Shown here: piece after piece, positions 11,688-24,961 of the stretch
Position numbering within the stretch: the first letter of the stretch is position 1
Layout of the letters: each line of letters opens with the position of its first letter
Origin: Grammothele lineata
Taxonomy: Eukaryota > Basidiomycota > Agaricomycetes > Polyporales > Polyporaceae
DNA: 64,000 nt
Direction: 5' to 3'
NCBI GenBank assembly: GCA_002150815.3
Contig: NDFF03000174.1
Location: 1 to 64,000 of the forward strand
Notes under the pieces: generated by a model
The model's input: the letters and a program-made list of their open reading frames with translations, nothing else
Databases searched by the model: none
Told to the model about the DNA's origin: nothing
Program-made: the position numbers and the translations under genes

Positions 11688-13127
11688 GAGCAGCAGTATA
11701 AATGCAAGGTGCCAATGGGACATACTGGGTAGACCGCGGCGTAGGGAACAGCTTGTCCGTCCATGTTTATGGGGAGCCGGAGGAAGGAGGTAGAGGAAGG
11801 AGCGGGGACGGGATATTTGTGGGTGTCGGCTGCGGGACGATCGACGCCGGGGGAGGCGGCGGGCGGCGGTGGCTTCGATAGGCCGAACAGCAGAACGCAG
11901 AGCGCATCTCAGATGCGGCGATTGGGTTGAGCCCATCCGTACCACAACGCGGTTTTCCAGGGCAGTTCCTTCGCAGTATGCTATTCGTCCCGAATAGGCT
12001 ATGTGAGACGTCAACTTCTGCCAGACGCCCGACACCACTCACCCTTCCCCGGGCTGCCCATCCTGACGCGGGTTGCGGCGCGGCGCGCTCGACAGCGACG
12101 TCTCTACTCGTCGACCGTGGTGTCTGTCGTTGTCCCGTCAAGTACGCTTAGGGGCGACCTCAGTTTCAGAGACTGCTTCGATCCGGGCTCATTTATCAGC
12201 GCGTCCCCGTGAAAATATTCGCCGTGGTCATAAGAAGCCCTCCTGAAAGAACGGCTGACGTCCTGAGATCATGAAAGGGCCCCGCCGGATTGAGTGAGAT
12301 ACGCGTCCGTAACGGTCCGTTGCTTCAGTGTGCCTTCAAGCTTCGAGTTTCAACGCACGAGTGTTACAATACCCGGACTATGAAGTAGCGGGAGAGGAGA
12401 ATCCTGGCGGGAAGGCCCAGATCTGGACTACTGGCGGATGAGTGCACCGAAGGCGAGGTATATCTGAGCTGCCACAGATGAGTAGAGGTGAGAATGAGGA
12501 TATGAGCTGCTCGCGTCATAGTCACCGCTCGCACATCAGCCCCAACAACTGTCAGTATCAGCGGCCGTCAGTACCACTAACACCGGAGCTGGGATTATTG
12601 TTTGCCACTTGTATGCTGGTCGCGAAACCCAACCCAGGCTCGCCAGTACTGCATAGGTGTGATTGCCCATGCCGTCTTCGCCGTGGACAGAGTTCTCGCA
12701 AACGAGACCCGAGCCGCCGTAAAAAGGAACAGCACTGCTGCCGGGAGCTTGCCAGCATCAAACGTAAATGTTAGAGCGCTGGCCAAATGGGAAGGTACGG
12801 CAAAGACATCAGCAGCCGTTCAGAATAGTGGGTGCGACTTCCAGAAACGACGACGGTGTGATATGTCCATTCGTGTGCTCAAGGTCCCAATCGTACGGAA
12901 CTCGCCCGTTTTTGCCTCTGTGACGATGATACGACGAGTGGAGTTCCGGGCAAAATGGTTCGCGGGCTCAGCACGGTCATGTGGCGAATAGGCCGTTCCA
13001 CACCACCACGCTCCTTCGCGCCCGCAAATATTGCGATCCGAACAGCCACTCCGTGATTTGAGTCTACATAAACCGCTCCTCGCCTACAACCCTTGTTCCG
13101 CCTCCAAACGCCACTGCTGCTCACACC
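11688..13127. other. Shared upstream region of two divergent paralogs
   Basis: These 1.44 kb separate the two start codons of the paralog pair and so must hold both promoters. I see no convincing gene inside. Small frames on both strands (for example 12595-12786) have no recognisable content. Confidence 0.45.
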
Positions 13128-14037
13128 ATGGAATCCGTCCTCAACTTCAAATCCGCTCTGCCGTCAGGGCCTTCTTTCAACAGCACCGGCCATTCGCCGA
13201 CGCCTACACGTCCGCAACTATCGCTCCTCACCACTTGCAGCTCCTCTCCGGCCGGATGTCCTACCTACGACGTCAATCACGGCGCCCTCGTCGCATCACC
13301 AGCTTTGAGCCACACTCTGTCCCCGCACCCGTTGACGCACTTTTACTCCGGCGCATACCCACCCACGCCGACAAACACGTCCGTTTCGGCCTCCAGTGAT
13401 GCCGCTTCCTCCGTACCACTCAGGCATTCGGGGCACCGTCCACTGCCTCCTTCGTCCCCAACTGAGGACCGCATCGTCCTCAAAAGTGACTTCATAGGCC
13501 ATCCATACGCCCGGCTCCGCAGTAAACAGCAAGGGGCGGGGAAAAGGCGCAAGATGTGGAATCACAATCTAGAGAAGATGCTCTTCTCTCCCCAGGACAT
13601 GTGCATTTCTTCCATCATTGTCATCGTCTCGCGACTGACACCCTCCCTTTCAGCTCTAGTATGGGCGCACCACAACGGCGAAAGATCTACACGGCTAGTT
13701 TGGAAGCTCATATCGACCGGCTGCACGAGCAGCTAGCTGCATGCTCGCAGCCGCCGGCCTCGAAGGAGCAATTGCAGGCATACCACGGCCTGAACGCGAA
13801 AACAGTGAAGGTGAGACGTACCGACTGTATTGCTTAGATTATCTTCTAAACGCGTATGGTTAGAGCATGGTTTCTGGCTTACACCACGACGGCCAGCTCA
13901 TCAAGATGAAGTTGATGGAGCTTGAGCGAGCCGTAAGTTTGTTGCATATTTGATCTTCAGTATGATCAGTATGATTACCTCAGTCGCAGAATAAACGGCT
14001 GGAGCAACAACTCAATGCGTCTCACAGAGTCTTGTAA
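13128..14037 (+). CDS. Conserved-looking basidiomycete protein, paralog B of a divergent pair
   Basis: Four exons (13128-13600, 13654-13810, 13864-13932, 13984-14037) give 250 aa. The first ~125 residues are Pro/Ser/Thr-rich. A basic region (GKRRKMWNHNLEKMLF) leads into the core ISSMGAPQRRKIYTASLEAH, IDRLHEQL, KEQLQAYHGLNAKTVKSMV, then a helical end (HHDGQLIKMKLMELERA). Splicing the phase-2 intron after SPQD joins the two halves of the core. The 157-nt and 69-nt internal exons have exactly the sizes found in paralog A on the opposite strand. The family has no name that I recognise; the Y-x-x-x-LE and LH spacing suggests paired amphipathic helices. The last exon is short and ends in a TAA that overlaps a donor-like GTAAGT, so a longer isoform is possible. 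Confidence 0.75.
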
Positions 14038-14415
14038 GTGAATTGCAGACTGCGTCGAGGACCTTCTCGTTTCAAGCGTAGTCATCGTTCATCAGAAAGC
14101 GCCTGTACAGTTGCGTTTAAGGGTCAGCCAGATCGCGTAGTATATCAGTGTCAATCAGTCAGTGTACGATATATGGAACACACCCTTTCCAGTCCCTCTG
14201 CACAAGAAGCATCAAGAGAGTTGGTCGCAGCGAGGTCACTACACCTCGGGTAATATTATTTACCTTCCACACGGCGCATTTCCCACGCCACTTTCAGGAG
14301 CGCCGGCACTCATGCCGGATACACTACACTTTCTACCTTGTCTCCCTTGTCACTTCCGCTTCGCTCTGTGCTACATATTCGTTCGTCGCCTTCTCTTACA
14401 TTCTTGGAACGCGTC

Positions 14416-15226
14416 ATGGATAAGGCCGACCTGGAAACATACCAAGTCCAGCTCTCTCAAGTCGAGCTGGCACTCTCTACCGACCCCGAAAACAGCGAGC
14501 TCATATCACTCCGCTCTGAACTGAAGGAGCTCATCGACCTCACTCAGGCTGCGCTCGCCCAACAGGAAACCGCCGCGTCCTCCAAGTCCGAGGCGTCGAA
14601 GAAGGTTGCGGCCACATCCTCCGCAGCGTCAGCGAAAGTATGGGCGGCAGGCGATGAATGTCTCGCCAAGTACTCGGGCGATGGGCAGTGGTACCCCGCG
14701 CGCATCACGAGCGTGGGCGGGTCCGCGGAGAAGCGCGTATACAGCGTTGTCTTCAAGGGTTACAACAACACTGAGCTTGTGAACGGGAGTCAGGTGAAGC
14801 CACTGCCCGCGAACTACGCGAGCGCTGTTGCCGAGTCGTCGGGGACTGGCGCAAAGCGGAAACTGTCGAAGGTGGAGGAGGAAGAGCGGGAGAAGAAGAA
14901 GAAGAAGAACGAGAAGAAGCTGGAGGTGCGCGCTGCGAAGGCGAAGGAGCAGCAGGACAAGCAGGTATCATGGCAGAAGTTTGCGAAGAAGTCGGAGCGG
15001 AAAGGAATCCATATAGCGGGTGTGACAGGCACGAGTATATTCAAGACTCCGGACAATCCGCTCGGTAGAGGTGCGTACATCCTTGCATGTTTTGTGGAAT
15101 GTGTCGTTGACTTGGCCTCGATGTTCGACGAATACAGTTGGAGTGACTGGGAGTGGGAAGGGCATGACGGAGGTCGCACCTCGCAGCAAGCACAAGTTCG
15201 AGGCGGTAGATGATCCTAATGCTTAG
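14416..15226 (+). CDS. SPF30: Tudor-domain splicing factor SPF30 (SMNDC1-like)
   Basis: Two exons (14416-15070, 15138-15226; 67-nt intron) give 247 aa. The start MDKADLETYQVQLSQVELAL matches the N-terminal helix of SMNDC1/SPF30. The Tudor domain at ~75-135 shows WAAGDECLAKYSGDGQWYPA, VVFKGYNNTELV and VKPLP. It is followed by a Lys/Glu-rich helix (~150-195), the conserved QVSWQKFAKK, SIFKTPDNP and, after the intron, GVTGSGKGMTE. The protein binds dimethylarginine in Sm/spliceosomal proteins and promotes tri-snRNP joining in the nucleus. Length and motif order match the human protein (238 aa). Confidence 0.92.
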
Positions 15227-17461
15227 AAGCGGTTTATTCGTGAGTAGGATGAAATCGTGCTCTTCACGTCGTGCTAATGACCGGGGCAGGATGTACAGTC
15301 TACGTTGTTCCTTATTGTGTGCACTAGCTTTCGTGTTATAACCGACGCTCGTATAGTGCTGTCAGTCCCATATATGATTGGTCCGGCTCCGGTTGCTAAC
15401 GCACGGCGTTCGCTTTCAAGGTGAGCCAATAACGGGCAGACATCTCTTCCTCCACGTCGGTTCTAAGCGCAGGTTTCGTCACGGAGACACAATTGCTCTC
15501 TGACAGTCGACAACACCCAAAGGCAGTTAGGTGTGTAAGGTTGTCGGCGCCTACTCCTTCATCGACTATAGGTCTTTCAAACAATCGCCGTTCGTTGACA
15601 CCTCATGAAACCAAATATTAATCTAGTTGCCTCCCTTCGGGCACCCTCGAACCTCTCATCGGGCCAGAGTCCACCCGAGCGGGTTCATACGTAATCGCAA
15701 GTCAACTTCGCTATTGCTCCGGGTGCGTTCTTGGCGCCAACTGCCACTTGGACCAAGCTGCGATTCAGTTGTGGTTCAGATGAGTCGTGCCCGGAACGGG
15801 AGGAACCCGAAACCGGGCTTCGGATGTGCCGCGGAGATTGGATGCAGGCATGCCGTACAGCACCACGATCGCGGGGTTCGTATGTTCGAGTACATTGCGA
15901 TGGGTGTGCATCATGAATGGGCTAAGCCTACTATAGACGGTGTGTAGGGCTTTCCGTATGAAAAGAGACTTGCTTCCGTGTCATGCATGCAGGGGTGACG
16001 CTCGTTGCTCTCCGGGGAGGGTGACGGGGCTCTCGATGCTGTGAATTAAATGACCAGCATCACGGATGCCTAGTCCCACTCCTGGCTTCAGCGCGCGCAC
16101 CGACATGACACGGAGGCGCGATATGTCACCGTGTCGTGCAATCCCTTCATGTGCGCCGCCGACCGAGCACCCAGCAAAGGCCGCGTGCTGCTCTGGCGGC
16201 AAATGGGTCTAGGGTGTGGTTAGCGATCAGAGAACCCCGGGCGGCCCGGTACTGTACAAGCATGGACCAACAGCTCCCCTATCGATCTCAGCCTGAAGGC
16301 GAACGGACCAGATCTCATTTCAGATCTAGCTCGGCTGTCTAAATTCTATATGACCCCAGATCTCTATATCATCTCATCTACAGCAGCCATAGATGCCGAC
16401 GAACGGCGACCGGTCAGATCTGGTTCGCAATAACTACCGCTTTCGATCCCCTGACACCAATGGACTTCGCGATGACGATCCGGGCTGTGGTCTCGCCCGG
16501 CTGGTCAGTCTCAGGACGGTTCCCTGCCGGTACGCCCAACCTTGATATTTGCCCCTGACCACTTCACGGCTGCCTCCCACCCTCCGCCCGATACCGCCCG
16601 CCGCCCGCTAGTCTCAACAAGGTCATCACTTTTCTCTTAGTACCCCGACGGCGACGACAGCCTCTTCGCAACAAATCCGGTCGGCAGCGACGGCTACGAG
16701 CTTAGGGTTTACACATCAGAAGTACGGGAAAAGTCGTCAAATCTCTCTGCATGCCTCGCACAACATCGGATTTCCTCACTGCCAAAGTGGACGTCCAGTC
16801 GATTTCCTCCGTTGCCACTCCGAGTCGCCGAGACGTCCGGGCCGAATATAAAGTTAGTTTTAAGACCCGGGATGTAGACCAGTTCTAGCCAAACCTACCC
16901 TCTTTAGAGAGACCACACCCGAAGTTACTTAACTGACGCTGTCACGGTGGTGAGCACGTCGTTTCGTCACTCCGGATTCTCTCGTTTCGTGGGGCCGGGA
17001 TTTCTGACGGATGCCGGCAGCCAAACGTTCCTGCAGCCTGCGAGGCGCGGGCTTTGCAGCGGGAGCGGCCCTTGTCATAGTGCAGTCCAGAGACATGTTC
17101 GGCTGCCACATGCCATGGCGGTGGTGACCGCCGTGCTGGCGCGACCTACCCGGTTTTCGAGCTCTCCAAACCGCGGGGGGAGATCTGGTGCCAGGCCGTG
17201 GAGCGCTTGTCGATCTCCCGCTCCGGCTTCCATGGAGAAGCGGCCGGAAGGAGGCTCGGCCCTCGGGAGTCGAGCAAGGCGCGAAGTTTCCGCTCTACCG
17301 GTCCACCGGCCGCGCCAGGGACGACGTAGGCTAGGCATGCGGACGGCACGGTCGAGTAATAAGTAGTACTAGCGTAGGCGTCAGTACCACCCGTTGCCCA
17401 TGTGCACGCAGAATGTAGCAAGGTATTCTCCCATAAACCGACACGCCGCCCAAGACGCCGT
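15227..17461. other. 2.2-kb stretch with no recognised gene
   Basis: This region lies between two gene 3' ends. No frame shows family motifs and I found no tRNA, snRNA or 5S signature. One local feature stands out: four CAGATCT heptamers within 113 nt (16309, 16321, 16357, 16415). Stretches near 16560-16620 are GC-rich. Confidence 0.4.
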
Positions 17462-19733
<2,272 letters not shown>

Positions 19734-20248
19734 GCTCGCGGAGCTGATAGGCGTATGGCGGTTATGAAGATGTCCGTTAGTCACAAGGAGATGACTGCTT
19801 CCGACAATGACTGAAACCTTTTCTGTAGGGCGGCTTGTTATCTGGAAGTGATCTTCGTCTCTAGACTTGAGCGACTGAAAATGGGTGATCTTGAGTCTTG
19901 ACGGTGGAAATAAAGTAGCGATTCATCATGTGACGCCTAAATGTTTTCAAGCGCTTAGATTACCAAATCAGGCGACTGTAGTCCCGCTGCCAGCACGTCA
20001 ACTAAAACAGCACAGCGCTTCCAGTCAGAACGCGCAACGTTCACGCTCACAACTGTTAGCCGGAATATTCCTGTCGCTTTGTTACCTTTACAAGTCCAGC
20101 AGTATCAACGCCTTCATCGTACAGTGTTCCATTACGAGTCTCCCGTTCCTCGGCCACAGCTACTAATTCATTCGTTGCGATTGTGAACCCCAATCAGACT
20201 TGTGAGTTACTAGTGATACTTCCCTCGCATTTCGAAATCACCTCTACG

Positions 20249-21210
20249 ATGGGAACTTCACGGTTAGTCAAAACTGCCAATAAAGTGCGTACGTGTTATA
20301 CCCGATGCGTTAAGTGTCTCACCCACCTCCTCGCCCTAGGCGAGTGCAGAGAAGATAGCAGTGGCGGCAGGTATTACCACGAATGCCGTCTTCATAAAAA
20401 ATACGCCGTAAACATCAGATTTATCCCCTCAATATATTCGCCTTACCAAACCAACTAGTTTCAACGTACTCATTTCGAGAGCCTCAGAGCTTTCCGAGGA
20501 TATCCGCCAGGACATATGGAGTTTATACGAGATGAATATGCGAGCACTGTGCGTTAGCCCTGATAACTCGGTCGGAGCACACTCATCCCACTTTACCTAG
20601 GACGGAGCCATCGTCATTCGGATGGGACCCTGCAGAGAAGAAGGAAGAGTTATTCCATGTCGATTCTCGGTTCATTCTCGTACGGCGTGTCCGCGAGGCT
20701 GTTTTCGAAGATGTATCCCTTGGTGATAGAACACACCAGCTAACTGCCTTCTGCATGTTTCGTTTTGACCACGATCAGGACGAAAATCTTCTTTATTGGT
20801 GAGTCACCGCCCTAGGCAGGGATTTACGTCTGTCGGACTCACGTCTTCCCTCCTAGTTACGAAGTTCAAGTCTCTTCCTCCCTTAGACGTTGTGGACTCG
20901 GCCGATTCCTGCTGGAGAAACTAGCCCTCATCGGGAAAAAATGGCGCATGGAGAAGGTGATGCTTACAGTGCTCAAAGGTAAAGTGCCTTCTTCATCCTA
21001 CAACAACATCAGTTCTGATCATCTCTTGAATTATAGTTAATCAATCCGCTTTTGATGTTTACACTACAGTAGGGTAAGATTCATTTGTTCAGAACCAGCA
21101 TCAGACCCCTGACAGCGACATGTAGGTTCGAGGTGGATCCTTCGTCCCCAGACCAACCAGGCGATGAACAATGCGACACAGATTACTACATCATGTCACA
21201 AACACTGTAA
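20249..21210 (+). CDS. NAA40: N-alpha-acetyltransferase 40 (NatD; histone H4/H2A N-termini)
   Basis: Seven short exons (20249-20284, 20340-20370, 20419-20548, 20601-20798, 20857-20978, 21037-21073, 21126-21210) give 212 aa and are invisible as a long ORF. The protein reads …SSFGWDPAEKKEELFH…, ENLLYCYEVQV, then the acetyl-CoA loop RRCGLGRFLLEKL, KVMLTVLKVNQSAFDVY, VGFEVDPSSPDQPGDE and YYIMSQTL at the end. This is the layout of NAA40/Nat4, which acetylates the N-terminal serine of histones H4 and H2A co-translationally. Length is close to human NAA40 (237 aa). The gene is divergent from RIO2, with 515 nt between starts. The first two exons (12 and ~10 codons) are the least certain. Confidence 0.9.
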
Positions 21211-21633
21211 CATGGTGTAGAGGGTGTACCTAGGGGTTGAGAGTCCAAAGTTCGAGAGTATGACCGCTTTCGTGGAGGAGAAACCCGAGCTGCTTTTTTG
21301 CTTGTAGTCGCATACGCTGTTTCTGCGACCGCTATCCATGTGAAAGGTGAATTCTGCTTGCCTTTCGCATAAATGCGTGTAAGAGTTCATCCTCATGCCA
21401 CGCGCAAACATAATGACGATGCTCATTGTGGATGTTAAGATCCGGTCCGAGTCATTACTGGCGTCTGACAACGCATACTAAAGTGGTCTATGTGCATGCT
21501 TGTAGTTCCCCCCCCCCCTTCGAACCCTCGCCGCTCGCACGCAGCAGTTGAAGCCGCAGCCCGTGTTCAGCGCATCCAGACTCCACGCTGTCGAGCAGTC
21601 TAAGACATCCTCGAGAGGTCAAGAGTCGAGCCA
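21211..21633. other. Convergent intergenic region with an 11-nt poly-C run
   Basis: About 420 nt separate the stops of NAA40 and the H-protein gene. A homopolymer of 11 C lies at 21508-21518. The frame on the minus strand (21196-21471) has no recognisable motifs and overlaps the NAA40 3' end, so I treat it as noise. Confidence 0.4.
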
Positions 21634-22403
21634 CTAGTGACTGCCAGACTCGCAATGGACCTTATACTCTTCTTCCGACATCAGCTTGTCGAGCTAGGAT
21701 AGACTTTAGACTAACACTCGGGCGTACCAGAAAATCGGGCTTACCTCGGAAGGGTTGCTGAGCTTCACCTTGCAGAGCCAACCTGGGCGAGAGATCAGTC
21801 TCGGATGGGGGCGAACGGAAAGTATTGCGGGCGGGGAGATAACGTACCCTTGTCTTCGGGCGACTTGTTGAGGAGCCCTGGCTGATCGTTCAATGCCGCG
21901 TTCACTTCCTCAACGAAGCCAGAGATGGGAGCAAACTACGCACGAGACATATGAAAATGACTATTGGAACGCGACTATTTCACCACTCACGATATCTGAA
22001 GCCGCCTTCACGCTCTCCACCGCACCGATCTGATCTACGCCCTGAAATAAACACCAACGTCGATTAGATTTTACTGGAACACGCCACGTACCACCCTGGG
22101 CAATCTTCGAACCCTCCTGAGGTAGCTCAACATACACTACATCGCCGAGGCTGGACTGGGCATAATCGGTGATAGAGACTGTGCCAATCAGAGACTGGTC
22201 ATCGTAAACGACAGCTTCGTGGTCCTCCGTGTACTTCTTCGCTGTAATAAAGACTAGGTCAGTTTGTGCGCATGAAAAGCTGAGCAAACTACGCAACTGA
22301 TCAGAGTGCGCACAAAGGCCGGACGCAATGCGTATGGAGCAGGACGCGCCGCGCGCAGAGCGGACGAACCGGAACGAGAGGCGTGACGAATGGCCGTGAA
22401 CAT
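21634..22403 (-). CDS. GCV3: Glycine cleavage system H protein, mitochondrial
   Basis: Six exons (22403-22298, 22241-22092, 22034-21991, 21935-21848, 21782-21745, 21693-21634) give 161 aa. Residues 1-~35 are Arg/Ala/Ser-rich without acids, a classic mitochondrial presequence. The H-protein core follows: [29 protein letters not shown], then [16 protein letters not shown] with the lipoyl lysine near residue 95, [31 protein letters not shown] and EEEYKVH at the end. The lipoylated protein shuttles the methylamine group between the P, T and L proteins in the matrix. Only the acceptor CGTAG before GDQIG keeps the conserved frame. Confidence 0.95.
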
Positions 22404-22838
22404 ATCGTGAGAGGGCTATTGCAGGGGGTACGCAGTGGAGTGCCAACGTAAGTGATACGGTGCAGAGCGCGTAGAGCGGAATGTAGGAGATCGGTGCTCC
22501 GTCGCAGTTCAAAAGTGCCGGATGTCGGACCACTGGATGTGCCTCCCCTTTATGGCTCTGCCGTCACGTATTTTGCCGACCCGAACATTATTTACATATG
22601 TACAGCACGCGACTGGGCAGCATCACACAAGCATTAATATTGTCCAGATTCCGGCGTATGCAAGCATGGGATTGCGAAAACTATGCAGTAAACATGGAAG
22701 AAAGTGTATGGTACGAGTGAGCGGTGTGGCCGAGTGTGCAAGCTCGAAAAGGCCTTTTGCATCAAGAGGCAAAGCATTACAAGCACATGTATTAACGCAG
22801 TAGAATGATGATATGACCAGGGCCGCAATGCCCTTCGC

Positions 22839-24705
22839 TCATGCGTACTCAAGGATCTTGGTGATGATACCGGTGCCGATAGTCTTCCCGCCTTCGCGAA
22901 GCGTAAAACTTGAAACCAGTCATTCGAAGAACATTACGAGTAGCGATGATGTTACGACTTACCGAGAACCAACTTCAGCCGCAACATCGTGATGCAACGA
23001 GCACACCATCTCAACGTTATCACCAGGCATGACCATTTTTTCTTCAGCATCCGCGGTGCCCTCTGGCCACGAGAGTTTCGTGCTGATATCAGCAGTACGG
23101 AGGAAGAGCTGAGGAGCGTAGTTGGCCATGAAAGGTGTGTAACGACCACCCTCGTCCTTGGTGAGGACCTGAGGCGACCCGTTAATATACTGGACTCAGC
23201 ATCTATGTAGAACAACGCACATAAATTTGAGCTTGAACCTTCTTGACCGCCTTCATCGAACCAGGCGCGATGATGACCTGGCCGCGCTTGATCTGCTCAC
23301 GCTTGATGCCACGAAGGAGAGCACCCATATTGTCGCCTGCTTCACCACGGTCCAACTCCTTGTGGAACGCCTCTGAGACAACGCTCAGTACCAATGACCG
23401 TGGCGAACCGACGTGACTCACCGATACCAGTCAACACCGACTTGATTTTAGTGCCAAAACCCACGATCTCAATTTCGTCGCCCTTGTTGCAGACGCCACG
23501 CTCCACCTATCGCACCCATGAGCGATCGCGGTCCAATCTTAGGCATACATACGTACACGGCCCGTAGCAACAGTTCCGCGGCCAGAAATGGAGAAGACAT
23601 CTTCCACGGGGAGTAGGAAAGGCTTGTCAAGATCGCCTGTCCGCGTGTGAGTACATCGTATCCTGCTGGTGGGTGTTTACTCACGCGGGGGGATCTCAAG
23701 CCACTCGTCGCAAGCACGAACAAGCTCCTGGATCTTGGTGGCACCAATCGTATCATCACGACCCTCCAGGGCAGCCAAAGCAGAACCCATGATGATGGGG
23801 GTGTTCTCGCCGTCAAAATTATAGGTGGACAAAAGGTCCCGCATCTCCATGTCGACAAGCTCGAGCATTTCCGGATCGGAAATCATGTCAACCTTGTTAA
23901 TGAAGACGACAAGTTTCTTGATGCCGACCTGGCGCGCAAGGAGCAAGTGTTCACGAGTCTGAGGCATTTGACCGTCCGTGGCCGACACAACGATAATGGC
24001 ACCGTCCATTTGAGCCGCACCAGTAATCATGTTCTTGATGTCTGAATGACGATAAGCAACGTCATAGAACGAAAGCAAGAGCGCTCACAATCGGCGTGTC
24101 CGGGACAATCAATGTGCCCATAGTGACGCGTTTCACTCTCGTACTCGACGTGGGCCGAGTTGATAGTGATACCACGAGCCTTCTCCTCAGGCGCCTTGTC
24201 AATCTGGGAATAGTCGGTGAATTGGGCAGCCCCCTTCTCCGACAGAACCTTGGTAATGGCTGCAGTCAATGTAGTCTTGCCATGGTCGACGTGACCTGTA
24301 TCGCCAGACGTTGAACAGCTGAAAACGACAGCAGTGAGGCAGAAGATTACGCTTACCAATGGTACCAATGTTCAAGTGAGGCTTCGCACGCGAGAACTTA
24401 GACGACGCAGGCTCAGCATACCCACGGGTGAAGACTACAAACACTGGCTGAGAAAACATTGTAGGAGAGAAAAGGCACGAAACGCACCCAAACTGCGACC
24501 TGCTGTCCTGCAGAAAGAAGGGCGGGCAACGACAGTTGGGTACCTGACCGAACTCCTTGCACAGCTGTAAAGGGATTGTGTCGCTGGCAACACGTCAGGA
24601 CCATGAGGACTAGACAAAACACGACAAGGTTACAAAACACTAACCACGAGTGCTGTAAGAGCGGCGGGCAATGACCCTAGTGGCAGGAATGGGAGCCTTG
24701 AACAT
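22839..24705 (-). CDS. TUF1: Mitochondrial elongation factor Tu
   Basis: Nine exons (24705-24645, 24434-24357, 24295-24089, 24041-23685, 23636-23557, 23506-23422, 23372-23221, 23168-22963, 22908-22839) give 431 aa. The N-terminus is a basic presequence ([20 protein letters not shown]). The GTPase motifs are intact: [11 protein letters not shown] (G1), DCPGHADY (G3), INKVDMI (G4), [10 protein letters not shown] (G5), plus the switch I region [14 protein letters not shown]. Domains II-III follow ([22 protein letters not shown]-equivalent [25 protein letters not shown]). It delivers aminoacyl-tRNA to mitoribosomes. Intron 1 is 210 nt and its position is the least sure. The gene faces PEX14 across 256 nt. 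Confidence 0.95.
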
Positions 24706-24961
24706 GGCGGCAGAAGACGAGTGCGACGAGTGCAGACGTGCAAGCTCAGCACCAAAATTCCGGCGGGGGCCCGGCACGGCTTTGCCCGTGATCTCATCCT
24801 CATAAGGAAATCTAGCGCCAGGCTGATGGCGCCCAAGTGGGCGCTATGTGCATATGTGTGCATAGACCCCGGTAACTTGGAATTCGCGTCTGCCGGCCTC
24901 GCACGCGCGTTCTCACTCTCCTACTCTGCACGACCTGTTTCTGTCTGCCCGCCTCCAAGCT

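Noticed and set aside
10523..14037. Mating-type homeodomain pair
   Set aside because: Divergent paralogs recall the HD1/HD2 locus, but neither protein has the homeodomain WFxNxR helix, and the residues around the basic patch do not fit.
22710..22800. Possible tRNA (A-box-like GTGGCCGAGTG)
   Set aside because: No B box follows at the required distance and arms do not fold.
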